Below are positions 17,315 to 25,273 of a stretch of DNA of 64,000 nucleotides, piece after piece. Both the position numbers and the translations under genes were made by a program. The notes under the pieces are model-generated. The model made no database searches and had not been told where the DNA came from. It saw only the letters and a program-made list of their open reading frames with translations. Position 1 is the stretch's first letter. Each line of letters begins with the position of its first letter. The DNA comes from Gemmatimonadaceae bacterium (GTDB lineage: Bacteria; Gemmatimonadota; Gemmatimonadetes; Gemmatimonadales; Gemmatimonadaceae): positions 41,373 to 105,372 of the forward strand of contig JAUQWM010000069.1 of assembly GCA_030835125.1 (NCBI GenBank), given 5' to 3'.

Positions 17315-17317
17315 GGG

Positions 17318-17404
17318 ACGAGGTCCGAGGTCCGAGGTCGGGGGTCCGAGAGGTGCCCGCGGAATGGATCCCTCGCCCCTCGGACCTCGGACCTCGGACC
17401 TCGT
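17318..17404. repeat. Inverted pair of 7-base tandem arrays (GAGGTCC / GGACCTC) forming a long hairpin
   Basis: The left arm has GAGGTCC-type units from 17,320; the right arm (17,379-17,404) has the complementary units. Positions 17,318-17,336 and 17,386-17,404 pair perfectly over 19 bases. The hairpin lies between the gcvT stop and the mogA start and could terminate or stabilise either transcript. Confidence 0.85.
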
Positions 17405-17413
17405 TCCGTGCCC

Positions 17414-18520
17414 CTACCGGTGAGAGGCATTCTTGTAGAACGGCATCTTCACCACGGTGGCCGGCACGCGCTTGCCACGGATCTCCATCTCGAACTTCGA
17501 TCCCTCGGCCGCCGAGGCTACCGGCAGGTAACAGGTGCCGATGGGGATGTTGAGCGTGGGGCTCATGGTGCCGCTGCAGACCGTGCCCGAGGGCGTGTCG
17601 CCCACGAAGACGGGGTAGCCGTGCCGCGGGAAGACCTTCTCCGCCGACGTGAACCCGACGAGCTTCCGCGTCAGGCCCCCGGCCTTCTGCCTGACGAGTG
17701 CCTCGCGCCCGGTGAAGTCGCCCTTGGCCAGCTTGACGATCCAGCCCAGGTTGGCCTCGAGCGGCGTGACGGTGTCGTCGATGTCGTTTCCGTAGAGGGC
17801 CATACCCATCTCGAGGCGGAGCGAATCGCGGGCCCCGAGCCCGGCCGGCGTGACGCGCCCATCGGCGGTGAGCGCCTTCCAGATCGTCGTCGCGTGCGTG
17901 GGGTCGAAGTACAGCTCGAACCCGTCCTCGCCGGTGTAGCCGGTGCGCGAGACGATCACGTTCGGCACGCCGGCCACTGACCCGGTGGTGAAGTGGTAGT
18001 ACTCGATGGGATCGAGCGTGGCGTCGGTGAAGGGCTGCAGGACCTGCTGGGCCATGGGGCCCTGCAGCGCGAGCAGCGCCGTCTGGTCGCTCACGTCGGT
18101 CAGCTCGCAATCGAACGCGGCGGCCTTCGGCTGGATGTGGGCCCAGTCCTTCGCGGCGTTCGAGGCATTGACCACCAGCATGACATGGTCGGCAAACCGG
18201 TAGACGAGGCAATCGTCGACGAACGTCCCGTTGTCATACAGGAACGACGAGTACTGGACCTGGCCGACCGCGAGTGCGGCGGCGTTGTTCGTCGTGACGC
18301 TGTTGACGAAGTCGATCGCTCCGGGTCCACGGACGATGAACTCACCCATGTGCGAAACGTCGAACAGGCCCGCGCGTTCCCGCACCGCCTTGTGTTCCGC
18401 CGTGATGCCGGTGGGATACTGGACCGGCATCTCGAAGCCGGCGAAGGGGACGATCTTGCCACCCAGGGCGACGTGGATGTCGTGGAGCGGCGTGCGCTTG
18501 AGGTTCGTTTCGGTAGTCAT
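17414..18520 (-). CDS. gcvT: Glycine cleavage system T protein (aminomethyltransferase)
   Basis: From the ATG at 18,520 the protein has 368 residues, normal for GcvT. It shows the folate-binding fold: RTPLHDIHVALGGKIVPFAGFEMPVQYP at the start, DVSHMGEF, the DDCLVYRF segment and the C-terminal barrel FPRHGYPVFVG to PTLNIPIGTCYLP. It transfers the methylene group from lipoyl-bound aminomethyl on GcvH to tetrahydrofolate, releasing ammonia. gcvH and gcvP are not in the window. It is preceded by bcp with a 110-base gap containing a heptad array. Confidence 0.95.
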   Translation of the reverse strand: MTTETNLKRTPLHDIHVALGGKIVPFAGFEMPVQYPTGITAEHKAVRERAGLFDVSHMGEFIVRGPGAIDFVNSVTTNNAAALAVGQVQYSSFLYDNGTFVDDCLVYRFADHVMLVVNASNAAKDWAHIQPKAAAFDCELTDVSDQTALLALQGPMAQQVLQPFTDATLDPIEYYHFTTGSVAGVPNVIVSRTGYTGEDGFELYFDPTHATTIWKALTADGRVTPAGLGARDSLRLEMGMALYGNDIDDTVTPLEANLGWIVKLAKGDFTGREALVRQKAGGLTRKLVGFTSAEKVFPRHGYPVFVGDTPSGTVCSGTMSPTLNIPIGTCYLPVASAAEGSKFEMEIRGKRVPATVVKMPFYKNASHR

Positions 18521-18571
18521 GGTCCCAATATGCCGGTTTGGCAGGGCAGACGGCAGAGGGCGTTGAATACA

Positions 18572-18592
18572 GGTCGGAGGTCGGAGGTCAGA
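18572..18592. repeat. 7-base tandem array (GGTCGGA type, three units)
   Basis: Units GGTCGGA, GGTCGGA and GGTCAGA sit between bcp and gcvT. The unit is close to those at 17,318-17,404, 56,623-56,650 and 60,347-60,374, which makes this the most frequent subfamily. Confidence 0.75.
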
Positions 18593-18630
18593 CCGGCACC
18601 GCGGACCAACCCCCTCTTCCCAGTCCCGGG

Positions 18631-19098
18631 TCAGCCCTGGAGTTCCTTCAGGGCGGCGAGAACGTCGGCGGGGTGCTCGGCGGGGCTCACTTTCTCGAAC
18701 GTACGGGCGACCTTGCCGTTCGGATCGATGATGACGGTGGATCGCTCGACGCCCATGTACTCGCGCCCCATGAACTTCTTGAGCTTCCACGCGCCGTACG
18801 ACTCGGCGATCGCGTGATCCGTGTCGGCGAGAAGCGTGAACGGCAGTCCGTACTTCGCCCTGAACTTCGCCTGCTTCTTCACCGTGTCGGGGCTGGCGCC
18901 GAGGACCACCGCTTCGAGTCCCCCGAACCGGGGGAAGGCGTCGCGAAACGCGCACGCCTCGACGGTTCAACCAGGGGTATCGGACCGGGGATAGAAGTAG
19001 AGCACGACCCACTGGCCACGGAAATCGTGCAGGGAAACCGTCGTGGCCTCGTCGGTCTCGACCGTGAAGTCCGGCGCCGTCGTTCCCGTGGCGATCAT
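18631..19098 (-). CDS. bcp: Bcp-type peroxiredoxin, putative selenoprotein (in-frame TGA at the peroxidatic cysteine)
   Basis: From the ATG at 19,098 the frame encodes 155 residues, the usual Bcp length, if one in-frame TGA (18,967-18,969, codon 44) is read through. The context is SDTPG-TGA-TVEACAF, where Bcp proteins have TPGCT with the peroxidatic cysteine; C49 would be the resolving cysteine. Homology continues on both sides without a frame change (FYPRSDTPG before; GASPDTVKKQAKF and STVIIDPNGK after). Selenocysteine is the best reading, since selenoprotein peroxiredoxins are known and a SECIS-like hairpin follows. A nonsense mutation or sequencing error remains possible. The start overlaps the argF stop by ATGA. 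It reduces peroxides in the cytoplasm. Confidence 0.85.
18937..18958 (-). promoter_or_regulatory. Candidate bacterial SECIS hairpin after the bcp TGA
   Basis: Eight bases after the TGA the mRNA can fold GGCGU-(G)-CGC against GCG-ACGCC with a GUUUC apical loop. The first loop base is a G, the 18th base after the TGA, comparable to the spacing in E. coli fdhF. A second hairpin at 18,919-18,935 (UCCCCC / GGGGGA, loop GGUUC) places a GG at bases 38-39. Either could recruit SelB with Sec-tRNA. Confidence 0.55.
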
Positions 19099-20003
19099 GC
19101 GAGCGGTTCTCCTCCCATCAGGACAGCCATGATGGCCTTCTGCACGTGGAGCCGGTTTTCGGCTTCATCCCAGACGCGGCTCTGTGGGCCGTCGATGACG
19201 TCGGCACTGACCTCCTCACCGCGGTGGGCCGGCAGGCAATGGAGGAAGATCGCCCCGGGGGCGGCGCGCCGCATGAGTTCCACGTCCACGGTGTGATCGC
19301 CGAAGGCGAGGCTGCGCTCGTCCTGTTCCGACTCCTGACCCATGGACGCCCAGACGTCGGTGGTCACGACGTCGGCACCGGCGACGGCCTCACGCGGATC
19401 GCGCACCAGCTGGACGTCGGCTTCGCGGCGCGCGCGGCCGAGCAGGGTCGGATCGGGCTCGTAGCCTTCGGGGCACGCGAGGCGGAGCGCGAAGCCGAGC
19501 ATGCGGGCGGCGTCGATCCAGGAGTTGGCCATGTTGTTGCCGTCGCCAACCCACGCCACGGTCCTGCCCTCGTGGCCGCCGAGGTGCTGCTGCATGGTGA
19601 GCACGTCGGCGAGCACCTGGCAGGGGTGGTGGAGGTCGGTGAGCCCGTTGATGACCGGCACGGTGGCGTGGTGCGCCATCGACTCGATCTCCCGGTGGGC
19701 ATAGGTGCGGATCATGATGCCCTGCACGTACCGGGAGAGGACGCGGGCCGTGTCCTCGATCGGTTCACCGCGACCCAGCTGGGCGTCGCGGGGCGAGAGG
19801 AACAGGGCATGGCCGCCGAGCTGGTGGCACCCGACCTCGAACGACACGCGGGTCCGTGTCGACGACTTCATGAAGATCATCGCCAGCGACTTCCCGGCGA
19901 GCGGGCGTGCGGCGTAGCGGCCGACCCGCATGGACTCCGCGAGCCGGAGCAGCGCCTCGAGCTCGGGGCGCGTGAAGTCGGGGATAGTGAGGAAGTGGCG
20001 CAC
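19095..20003 (-). CDS. argF: Ornithine carbamoyltransferase
   Basis: Starting at the GTG at 20,003 the enzyme has 302 residues. It has the carbamoyl-phosphate site SSTRTRVSFE, the HHPCQ motif (LTDLHHPCQVLADVLT), and the ornithine-side FLHCLPAHRGEEV. It makes citrulline from ornithine and carbamoyl phosphate in arginine synthesis. The HCLP cysteine motif favours ornithine over N-acetylornithine. The frame runs on to 20,078, but that part is a GC-repeat stretch. It is downstream of hslU in the same direction and overlaps bcp by ATGA. Confidence 0.92.
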   Translation of the reverse strand: MRHFLTIPDFTRPELEALLRLAESMRVGRYAARPLAGKSLAMIFMKSSTRTRVSFEVGCHQLGGHALFLSPRDAQLGRGEPIEDTARVLSRYVQGIMIRTYAHREIESMAHHATVPVINGLTDLHHPCQVLADVLTMQQHLGGHEGRTVAWVGDGNNMANSWIDAARMLGFALRLACPEGYEPDPTLLGRARREADVQLVRDPREAVAGADVVTTDVWASMGQESEQDERSLAFGDHTVDVELMRRAAPGAIFLHCLPAHRGEEVSADVIDGPQSRVWDEAENRLHVQKAIMAVLMGGEPLA

Positions 20004-20093
20004 CCGTGGCGAGGTCAGGGGTCTGAGGGCCGGGATCCGGTGGCGGCACTCCGGGTCGCCCGGACCCCGGACCTCCACGCCCGGACCGCGAAC

Positions 20094-21569
20094 TCAGAGG
20101 ATGTACTTCCGGAGGTCTTCATCTTCCAGGATCGCCTTGAGTCGGTCCTGGACCATGCCGCGGTTGACGGTGACCGTCTCGATCGACTTGTCAGGCAGCG
20201 TGTAGAGCACGTCCTCGAGCAGGGTCGTCATCACCGTGTGGAGCCGCCGGGCGCCGATGTTCTCCATGCGCTGGTTGGCAATGGCGGCGATGCGCGCGAT
20301 CTCGGCGACGCCGTCGCTGGTGAAGTCCAGCGCCGCGGATTCCGACTGCACCAGGGCCGCGTACTGCTTGGTGAGCGCGTTCTCGGGCTCGGTCATGATC
20401 CGGACGAAGTCCTCCTCGGTCAGCGGCTTGAGCTCGACCCGGATCGGGAACCGGCCCTGCATCTCGGGAATGAGGTCGCTGGGCTTGGAGACGTGGAACG
20501 CACCGGCGGCGATGAAGAGGACGTGGTCCGTCTTCACCATCCCGTGCTTGGTCTGGACGTTGGAGCCCTCGACGATCGGGAGCAGGTCGCGCTGGACCCC
20601 CTCGCGCGAGACGTCGGGCCCCGAGCCCTCGGACCGGGCGCCGGCGATCTTGTCGATCTCGTCGAGGAAGATGATGCCGAGGCGCTCGACGCGCTCGAGC
20701 GCGTCGGAGGTGACGTCCTCGTGGTCGATCAGCTTGTCGTATTCCTGCTCGATGAGGATGCGACGGGCCTCGCTGACCTTCACCGTCCGCTTGCGGCTGC
20801 GCCGCGGGAGCATGTCGCGCAGCATCTCGGTGAAGTTCTCCATGCCCTCGGGCGCACCCTGGGGCGTCATCATCTCCAGCATGGGGGTGGATGCCTGCGA
20901 GACCTCGATCTCGACCTCGCGCTGCTCGAGCTGGCCGTCGCGCAGGAGCTGGCGCAGCTTGTCGCGGGTGCGCTGGTAGCGGTCGCGGGCGGCGTCGGCG
21001 TCACGGTCCTGCTGGATGTCGCCGGCCGGCGAGACGACGAACACGCCGCCGCTGGATCCCGGCGGGGCGGCGGGATCGGTGCTGGGCGGAGCCGCGACCG
21101 GCGGCTTCAGGTCGTTAGGTGCCGGCAACAACAGGTCGAGCAGCCGCTCCTCGACGCGCTCCTGGGCGAGGTCCTCGACCTCGGTCTCGCGCTCGGTGCG
21201 CACCATGTCGATGGCGCTCTCCACCAGGTCACGCACCATCCCCTCGACGTCGCGCCCGACGTAGCCGACCTCGGTGAACTTCGACGCTTCCACCTTCACG
21301 AACGGGGCGCCGGCAAGCCGGGCCAGGCGGCGGGCGATCTCCGTCTTCCCCACGCCGGTCGGGCCGATCAGGATGATGTTGTTGGGCGAGATCTCGTCGC
21401 GGATGCTCTCGGGCGCGCGCTGCCGCCGCCACCGGTTCCGCAGCGCGATGGCGACGGCCTTCTTGGCGTCGTGCTGCCCGACGATGTACCGATCCAGCTC
21501 CGCCACGATCTGGCGGGGCGTGAGGTCGGCGAGCCGGGCGAGGGCCTGTTCGGTGCGGTTCGTGGACAT
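20094..21569 (-). CDS. hslU: ATP-dependent protease ATPase subunit HslU (ClpY)
   Basis: The ATG at 21,569 gives 491 residues. PRQIVAELDRYIVGQHDAKKAVAIA is followed by Walker A GPTGVGKT at 69-76, FVKVEASKFTEVGYVGRDVE (pore loop region) and Walker B IIFLDEIDKIA. Between these lies the long HslU-specific I-domain, here with a proline-rich variable stretch (LLPAPNDLKPPVAAPPSTDP). The protein ends in DEDLRKYIL; the terminal tail docks on HslV. It unfolds substrates for the HslV peptidase in the cytoplasm. It is 68 bases after hslV. Confidence 0.95.
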   Translation of the reverse strand: MSTNRTEQALARLADLTPRQIVAELDRYIVGQHDAKKAVAIALRNRWRRQRAPESIRDEISPNNIILIGPTGVGKTEIARRLARLAGAPFVKVEASKFTEVGYVGRDVEGMVRDLVESAIDMVRTERETEVEDLAQERVEERLLDLLLPAPNDLKPPVAAPPSTDPAAPPGSSGGVFVVSPAGDIQQDRDADAARDRYQRTRDKLRQLLRDGQLEQREVEIEVSQASTPMLEMMTPQGAPEGMENFTEMLRDMLPRRSRKRTVKVSEARRILIEQEYDKLIDHEDVTSDALERVERLGIIFLDEIDKIAGARSEGSGPDVSREGVQRDLLPIVEGSNVQTKHGMVKTDHVLFIAAGAFHVSKPSDLIPEMQGRFPIRVELKPLTEEDFVRIMTEPENALTKQYAALVQSESAALDFTSDGVAEIARIAAIANQRMENIGARRLHTVMTTLLEDVLYTLPDKSIETVTVNRGMVQDRLKAILEDEDLRKYIL

Positions 21570-21573
21570 GGCA

Positions 21574-21638
21574 GCGAGTTGCGAGTTGACGAGTTGCGAG
21601 TTGCGAGGACGAGACCCCTCAACCCTCAATGCTCAACT
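21574..21638. repeat. Two 7-base tandem arrays between hslV and hslU
   Basis: GCGAGTT units (with one spacer base) run from 21,574 to 21,608; a second array CTCAACC, CTCAATG, CTCAACT runs from 21,618 to 21,638 and reaches the hslV stop. The two unit types are unrelated in sequence but share the 7-base period. Confidence 0.75.
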
Positions 21639-22183
21639 CATGCCTCGAGGATCGTGATGCGGTTGTTCGAGTAGATGCAGATCTCGGCGGCGATCTCGAT
21701 CGAGCGCCTGACGATCTCCGCCGCCGAGAGCTGCGTGTTGGCGAGCAGCGCGCGTGCCGAGGCCAGCGCATAGGGCCCGCCGGACCCGATCGCGAGCACG
21801 CCGTCATCCGGCTCGATGATGTCCCCGGTCCCGGACAGGATGAAGCTGCTCTCCCGGTCGCTGACGGCGAGGAGGGCCTCCAGCCGTCGAAGCACCCGGT
21901 CGCTCCGCCAGTCCTTCGCCAGCTCGACCGCCGCACGACGCAGGTTGTCCGGATAGCGCTCGATCTTCTCCTCGAACTTCTGGAAGAGGGTGAGCCCGTC
22001 AGCGGCGCTCCCCGCGAACCCGGCCAGCAGCCGCCCATTGGCCAGGGTCCGGACCTTCTGCGCCGTGGCCTTCATGACGGTATCGCCCACGGTCACCTGG
22101 CCATCACCACCGAGCGCGACCTTGCCGTCGCGACGGACGCTGAGGATGGTGGTGCTGCGAATGCGGAGAGGTCTGCTGGCCAT
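21638..22183 (-). CDS. hslV: ATP-dependent protease peptidase subunit HslV (ClpQ)
   Basis: The 181-residue N-terminal-nucleophile peptidase contains [20 protein letters not shown], the [12 protein letters not shown] segment and [15 protein letters not shown]. The catalytic threonine lies in STTILS, preceded by about nine residues (MASRPLRIR) that must be removed, as in HslV proteins with short propeptides. It forms the proteolytic core with HslU. The start ATG at 22,183 is the nearest one to the nucleophile. It follows xerC in the same order as codV-clpQ-clpY of Bacillus. Confidence 0.94.
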   Translation of the reverse strand: MASRPLRIRSTTILSVRRDGKVALGGDGQVTVGDTVMKATAQKVRTLANGRLLAGFAGSAADGLTLFQKFEEKIERYPDNLRRAAVELAKDWRSDRVLRRLEALLAVSDRESSFILSGTGDIIEPDDGVLAIGSGGPYALASARALLANTQLSAAEIVRRSIEIAAEICIYSNNRITILEA

Positions 22184-22233
22184 GGATTGGGCGACGTCCT
22201 TGGGGAGAGCCAAGTTAGCCACCGCAGCGCCGA

Positions 22234-22264
22234 GCGCAAAGCGCAGGGCGCAAGGCACAAAGCG
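22234..22264. repeat. 7-base tandem array (GCGCAAA type) between xerC and hslV
   Basis: Units GCGCAAA, GCGCAGG, GCGCAAG, GCACAAA and a partial GCG fill the gap upstream of hslV. The same unit, rotated, occurs at 58,920-58,940 and inverted at 59,076-59,103. Confidence 0.75.
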
Positions 22265-22313
22265 GCGGGATCCAAAGGCTCCCCCTTGTCCGCCCTGCGC
22301 TCTGGGACGCTAC

Positions 22314-23270
22314 CTAGGCCCGGGGATGCGACTTCCGGTGCACTTCCCGCAGGCGTTCGACGCTCGTGTGGGTGTAGATCTGGGTGGTCGAGATCGATGC
22401 GTGGCCCAGGAGCTCCTGGACCGCCCGAAGGTCCGCGCCGGCGTCGAGCAGGTGGGTGGCGAACGAATGACGCAGCGAATGCGTGGAGAGTCCCGCGCTC
22501 TCGTCGAGCCGGTCGAGGAAGGAAGTCACGATGAGCTGGATGCCGCGCAGCGACAGCCGCTTGCCGCGGGGGCCGAGAAACCACGCCGCCCTGTCCGCGC
22601 GGGGCCCGAGACGTCGCACCAGCTCGTCCCGCTTCGATTCGTAGTTCCGGAGCGCAAGGGACGCCTTGTCGCCGACAGGAATGATGCGCTCCTTCCTGCC
22701 CTTTCCCCGCACCTTCACCTGCTGCGCCACGAGGTCCAGGTCCGCGCGATTCACGCCACGGCATTCCGACAACCGCATGCCGGTGGAGTAGAACAGCTCG
22801 AGGATCGCGAGGTTCCGGACCTCGGCAAAGCCGCCTTCCTTCGCGCGCAGTTCGGCCATGTCGAAGAGGACCTCCACCTGCTTCCGGTCGAGCCACGACG
22901 GCAGGTACTTCTCCAGCCGGGGGCTCGCGACCGCACGGGCGGGATTGGATTCGATCACGTCCTCGCGGTGCAGGAACCGGAACAGCGTGCGGACGGCCGA
23001 GAGCGAGCGGGCGGTGCTGCGCTTCGAGAGCCCCTTCCTCGTCAGGAAGCCCAGGAACCCGCGCAGGGCGAGGCGGTCGACCTGGGGCCAGGTCCATCCG
23101 GGTCCGACGTGGGAGTCCAGGAACTCCTCGAGGTTCGCCAGGTCCCTCGCGTAGGCCCGCTGCGTGTTCGGCGAGACGTCGCGTTCCTTGGCCAGGTGCG
23201 TGAGGAACGCCTCCACGTCGGGATGCCGCGCCCTCGCGGGGCCGCCTGACGAGTCCTTCCCGCTGCTCAT
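22314..23270 (-). CDS. xerC: Tyrosine recombinase XerC
   Basis: The 318-residue enzyme has an N-terminal SAM-like DNA-binding domain (PDVEAFLTHLAKERDVSPNT) and a catalytic domain. The active residues are visible: R in STGMRLSE, K in RGKGRKERI, HSLRHSF, GHASISTTQIYTH with the nucleophilic tyrosine. Such enzymes resolve chromosome dimers at dif together with FtsK. Context (trmFO before, hslVU after) supports XerC/CodV instead of a mobile-element integrase. The start overlaps the trmFO stop by ATGA. Confidence 0.92.
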   Translation of the reverse strand: MSSGKDSSGGPARARHPDVEAFLTHLAKERDVSPNTQRAYARDLANLEEFLDSHVGPGWTWPQVDRLALRGFLGFLTRKGLSKRSTARSLSAVRTLFRFLHREDVIESNPARAVASPRLEKYLPSWLDRKQVEVLFDMAELRAKEGGFAEVRNLAILELFYSTGMRLSECRGVNRADLDLVAQQVKVRGKGRKERIIPVGDKASLALRNYESKRDELVRRLGPRADRAAWFLGPRGKRLSLRGIQLIVTSFLDRLDESAGLSTHSLRHSFATHLLDAGADLRAVQELLGHASISTTQIYTHTSVERLREVHRKSHPRA

Positions 23271-24625
23271 GATGCCGCGCCCAGCGGCGCGTGCAGCTGG
23301 TCACGCCACGCCGCGAGGTCGGCCAGGGCGCGCTCTGCCATCAACTCCTTCTTGCGCTTCTTGTCGCGGACCTCGGTCCCCAGTCCCTCGACCAGGCCGA
23401 AGTTGGCGTTCATCGGCTGGAAGTGGCGCGGGTCGGCCTCGCGCAGGTGGCGGTACAGGGCGCCGATCATGGTCGTTGGCGGCGGGACTGACGGTGCGAG
23501 GCCCCCCAGCAGGCGATCGAGGTTGAGCGCCGCGACCAGGCCGGTCGCCGTGCTCTCGGTGTACCCCTCGACGCCGGTGAGCTGCCCGGCGAAGAGCACC
23601 ATCGGATCGTCGCGCAGGGACAGGTGACTCGTCAGGCAGGCCGGGGCATTGAGGTACGCGTTGCGGTGGATCTGGCCCCAGCGGAGGAACTCGGCGCTGG
23701 CGAGGCCCGGGATCATCCGGAACACGCGCTGCTGTTCGGCGATGCGGAGCCGTGTCTGGAAGCCGACCAGGTTCCACATGGCCCCGGCCCGGTCCTCCTG
23801 CCGCAATTGCACGACCGCCCACGGGCGCCGCCCGGTGCGGGGATCCTCCAGGCCGACGGGCTTCATGGGACCGAACCGGAGCGTCTCCCGTCCGCGTTGC
23901 GCCATGACCTCGATCGGCATGCACCCCTCGAAGTACGGGACTTCGTCGAACGCCTTGGCCTGGTACTGGTCCGCGACGGCGATGGCGTCGAGGAAGGCCT
24001 CGTACTCCTCGCGGGTCATCGGGCAATTCATGTACGCGCCCTCCGCCCCGGCGCCTTCCATCGTTTCCTTCCCGTAGCGCGAGGCGCGGAAGACCACGTC
24101 ATGGTCGATGGAGTCCCACGCGACGATGGGTGCGATCGCATCGTAGAACGACAGCGCATCGCTCCCGGTGCGCCCCCGAATCGCCTCGGCGAGGGCCTCC
24201 GACGTGAGCGGCCCCGTGGCGACGATGGTGGGGGACGCGAGCGAGGTGGTTTCCTCGCGCACGACCTCGATAAGCGGGTGGCCCTGGATCCGGGAGGTGA
24301 TCACTGCCGAGAAGACGTCCCGGTCGACCGTGAGCGCACTTCCTCCGGGGACCCGAGCTTCATCCGCCGCCGTCAGGACCATGCTCCCCAGGAGTCGCAT
24401 TTCGGCCTTGAGGAGGCCGTGGGCGTTGGACGTCTCGGTGCTCTTGAACGTGTTGGAGCAAACCAGCTCCGCGAGGCGGTCGGTCTGGTGGGCCGGCGTC
24501 TGGCGAACCGGACGCATCTCATGGAGTACAACGCGCCAGCCGCGCTCGGCGAGTTGCCACGCGGCCTCGCTGCCAGCCAGCCCGCCACCCGTGACATGCA
24601 CCGGAGCCGCCCCGTGATCCCTCAT
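23267..24625 (-). CDS. trmFO: Folate-dependent tRNA (uracil-54) methyltransferase TrmFO
   Basis: The 452-residue FAD enzyme begins with HVTGGGLAGSEAAWQLAERG, the nucleotide-binding motif. LVCSNTFKSTETSNAHGLLKAEMR contains the conserved cysteine that binds the target uracil, and the C-terminal part has TSHLSLRDDPMVLFAGQLTGVEGY and NANFGLVEGL. It makes ribothymidine at tRNA position 54 using methylenetetrahydrofolate. It heads the trmFO-xerC-hslV-hslU-argF-bcp run. A lipoprotein gene on the other strand separates it from topA. Confidence 0.95.
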   Translation of the reverse strand: MRDHGAAPVHVTGGGLAGSEAAWQLAERGWRVVLHEMRPVRQTPAHQTDRLAELVCSNTFKSTETSNAHGLLKAEMRLLGSMVLTAADEARVPGGSALTVDRDVFSAVITSRIQGHPLIEVVREETTSLASPTIVATGPLTSEALAEAIRGRTGSDALSFYDAIAPIVAWDSIDHDVVFRASRYGKETMEGAGAEGAYMNCPMTREEYEAFLDAIAVADQYQAKAFDEVPYFEGCMPIEVMAQRGRETLRFGPMKPVGLEDPRTGRRPWAVVQLRQEDRAGAMWNLVGFQTRLRIAEQQRVFRMIPGLASAEFLRWGQIHRNAYLNAPACLTSHLSLRDDPMVLFAGQLTGVEGYTESTATGLVAALNLDRLLGGLAPSVPPPTTMIGALYRHLREADPRHFQPMNANFGLVEGLGTEVRDKKRKKELMAERALADLAAWRDQLHAPLGAAS

Positions 24626-24691
24626 GCCCTAAGGATAGCGCTACTGCGGTCGAAGACGGACCGTCATCAGCGGCCGTGGCGAGCGCCGGAG

Positions 24692-25273
24692 ATGACCCGG
24701 CTGCACCGCCTTTCGCGTTCCTCGGGAGGTCGGTCGGTGACGGTGCTGTGCCTGGCGGTCGCGTGCAGTAGTGCGCCACCACCCGGCACCGCACCGCGGC
24801 CCGAGGAGGCCTGGATCGCCACCACCTGCCTGCCGGCCTCCCCGGATACTACGGGGTGGAAGGTGCACCGGTTCTCCGACATCGAAATGGCGGTGCCCGC
24901 GGAGTTCACGGCGCGGAATCGCACGTCACGGTCGATCGAGTTCGTCCACCTCAGCACGACGCTCAGCGTCCAGGTGAGCACGTCGCCAACGCGGACCATC
25001 TTCTACCCTGCCGGTCGGCCGGCCCGGGAGAAGGAGGAAGCCGGTTGCTCGGGCAGTCTCGGGGGCTATCGCGCGGTCTGGAATGCCACCGCGCGCGCCA
25101 ACCGATTCACCGTACTCGCGGAATGGGACGGCACCCCGCTCTGGGGAGCGGATGACTGGCGCAAGCGCCTGGTCGCCAGCATCACGACCGGGCGCCTGGG
25201 GGATGCCCAACGCCTGCGCGACGCCCTGCACACGATCCGTGCCGTCCCTGACACCAGCCCGACGCGACGCTAG
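24692..25273 (+). CDS. Hypothetical lipoprotein
   Basis: The ATG at 24,692 gives 193 residues with a basic start and a lipoprotein signal (VTVLCLAVACSS; lipidation likely at the second cysteine, ahead of SSAPPPGTAPRP). The mature region contains TTCLPASPDTTGWKVHRFSDIEMAVPAEF and later ACGSLGGY-like and WNATARANRF strands, suggesting a small beta-rich domain. No family recognised. It is divergent from trmFO and converges on topA, sharing a CTAG stop overlap, and thus interrupts an otherwise conserved gene order. Confidence 0.65.
   Translation: MTRLHRLSRSSGGRSVTVLCLAVACSSAPPPGTAPRPEEAWIATTCLPASPDTTGWKVHRFSDIEMAVPAEFTARNRTSRSIEFVHLSTTLSVQVSTSPTRTIFYPAGRPAREKEEAGCSGSLGGYRAVWNATARANRFTVLAEWDGTPLWGADDWRKRLVASITTGRLGDAQRLRDALHTIRAVPDTSPTRR

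Noticed and set aside
18631..18909. Bcp as a truncated 92-residue gene or pseudogene
   Set aside because: The truncated frame lacks the catalytic half, while the upstream half is intact in the same frame from a well-placed ATG. A single TGA at the catalytic cysteine fits selenocysteine better than random decay; the pseudogene alternative is kept as a test in the findings.
17414..19012. Extended 532-residue gcvT
   Set aside because: The extra N-terminal part overlaps bcp in another frame; the ATG at 18,520 gives the normal GcvT length.
19146..21674. 842-residue open frame on the plus strand opposite argF and hslU
   Set aside because: It is a GC-driven shadow frame; the minus strand has intact, well-recognised ArgF and HslU over the same bases.
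22314..23270. Tyrosine recombinase as integrase of a mobile element
   Set aside because: No att-like repeats or other phage or element genes nearby, and the trmFO-xerC-hslVU context is that of housekeeping XerC/CodV.
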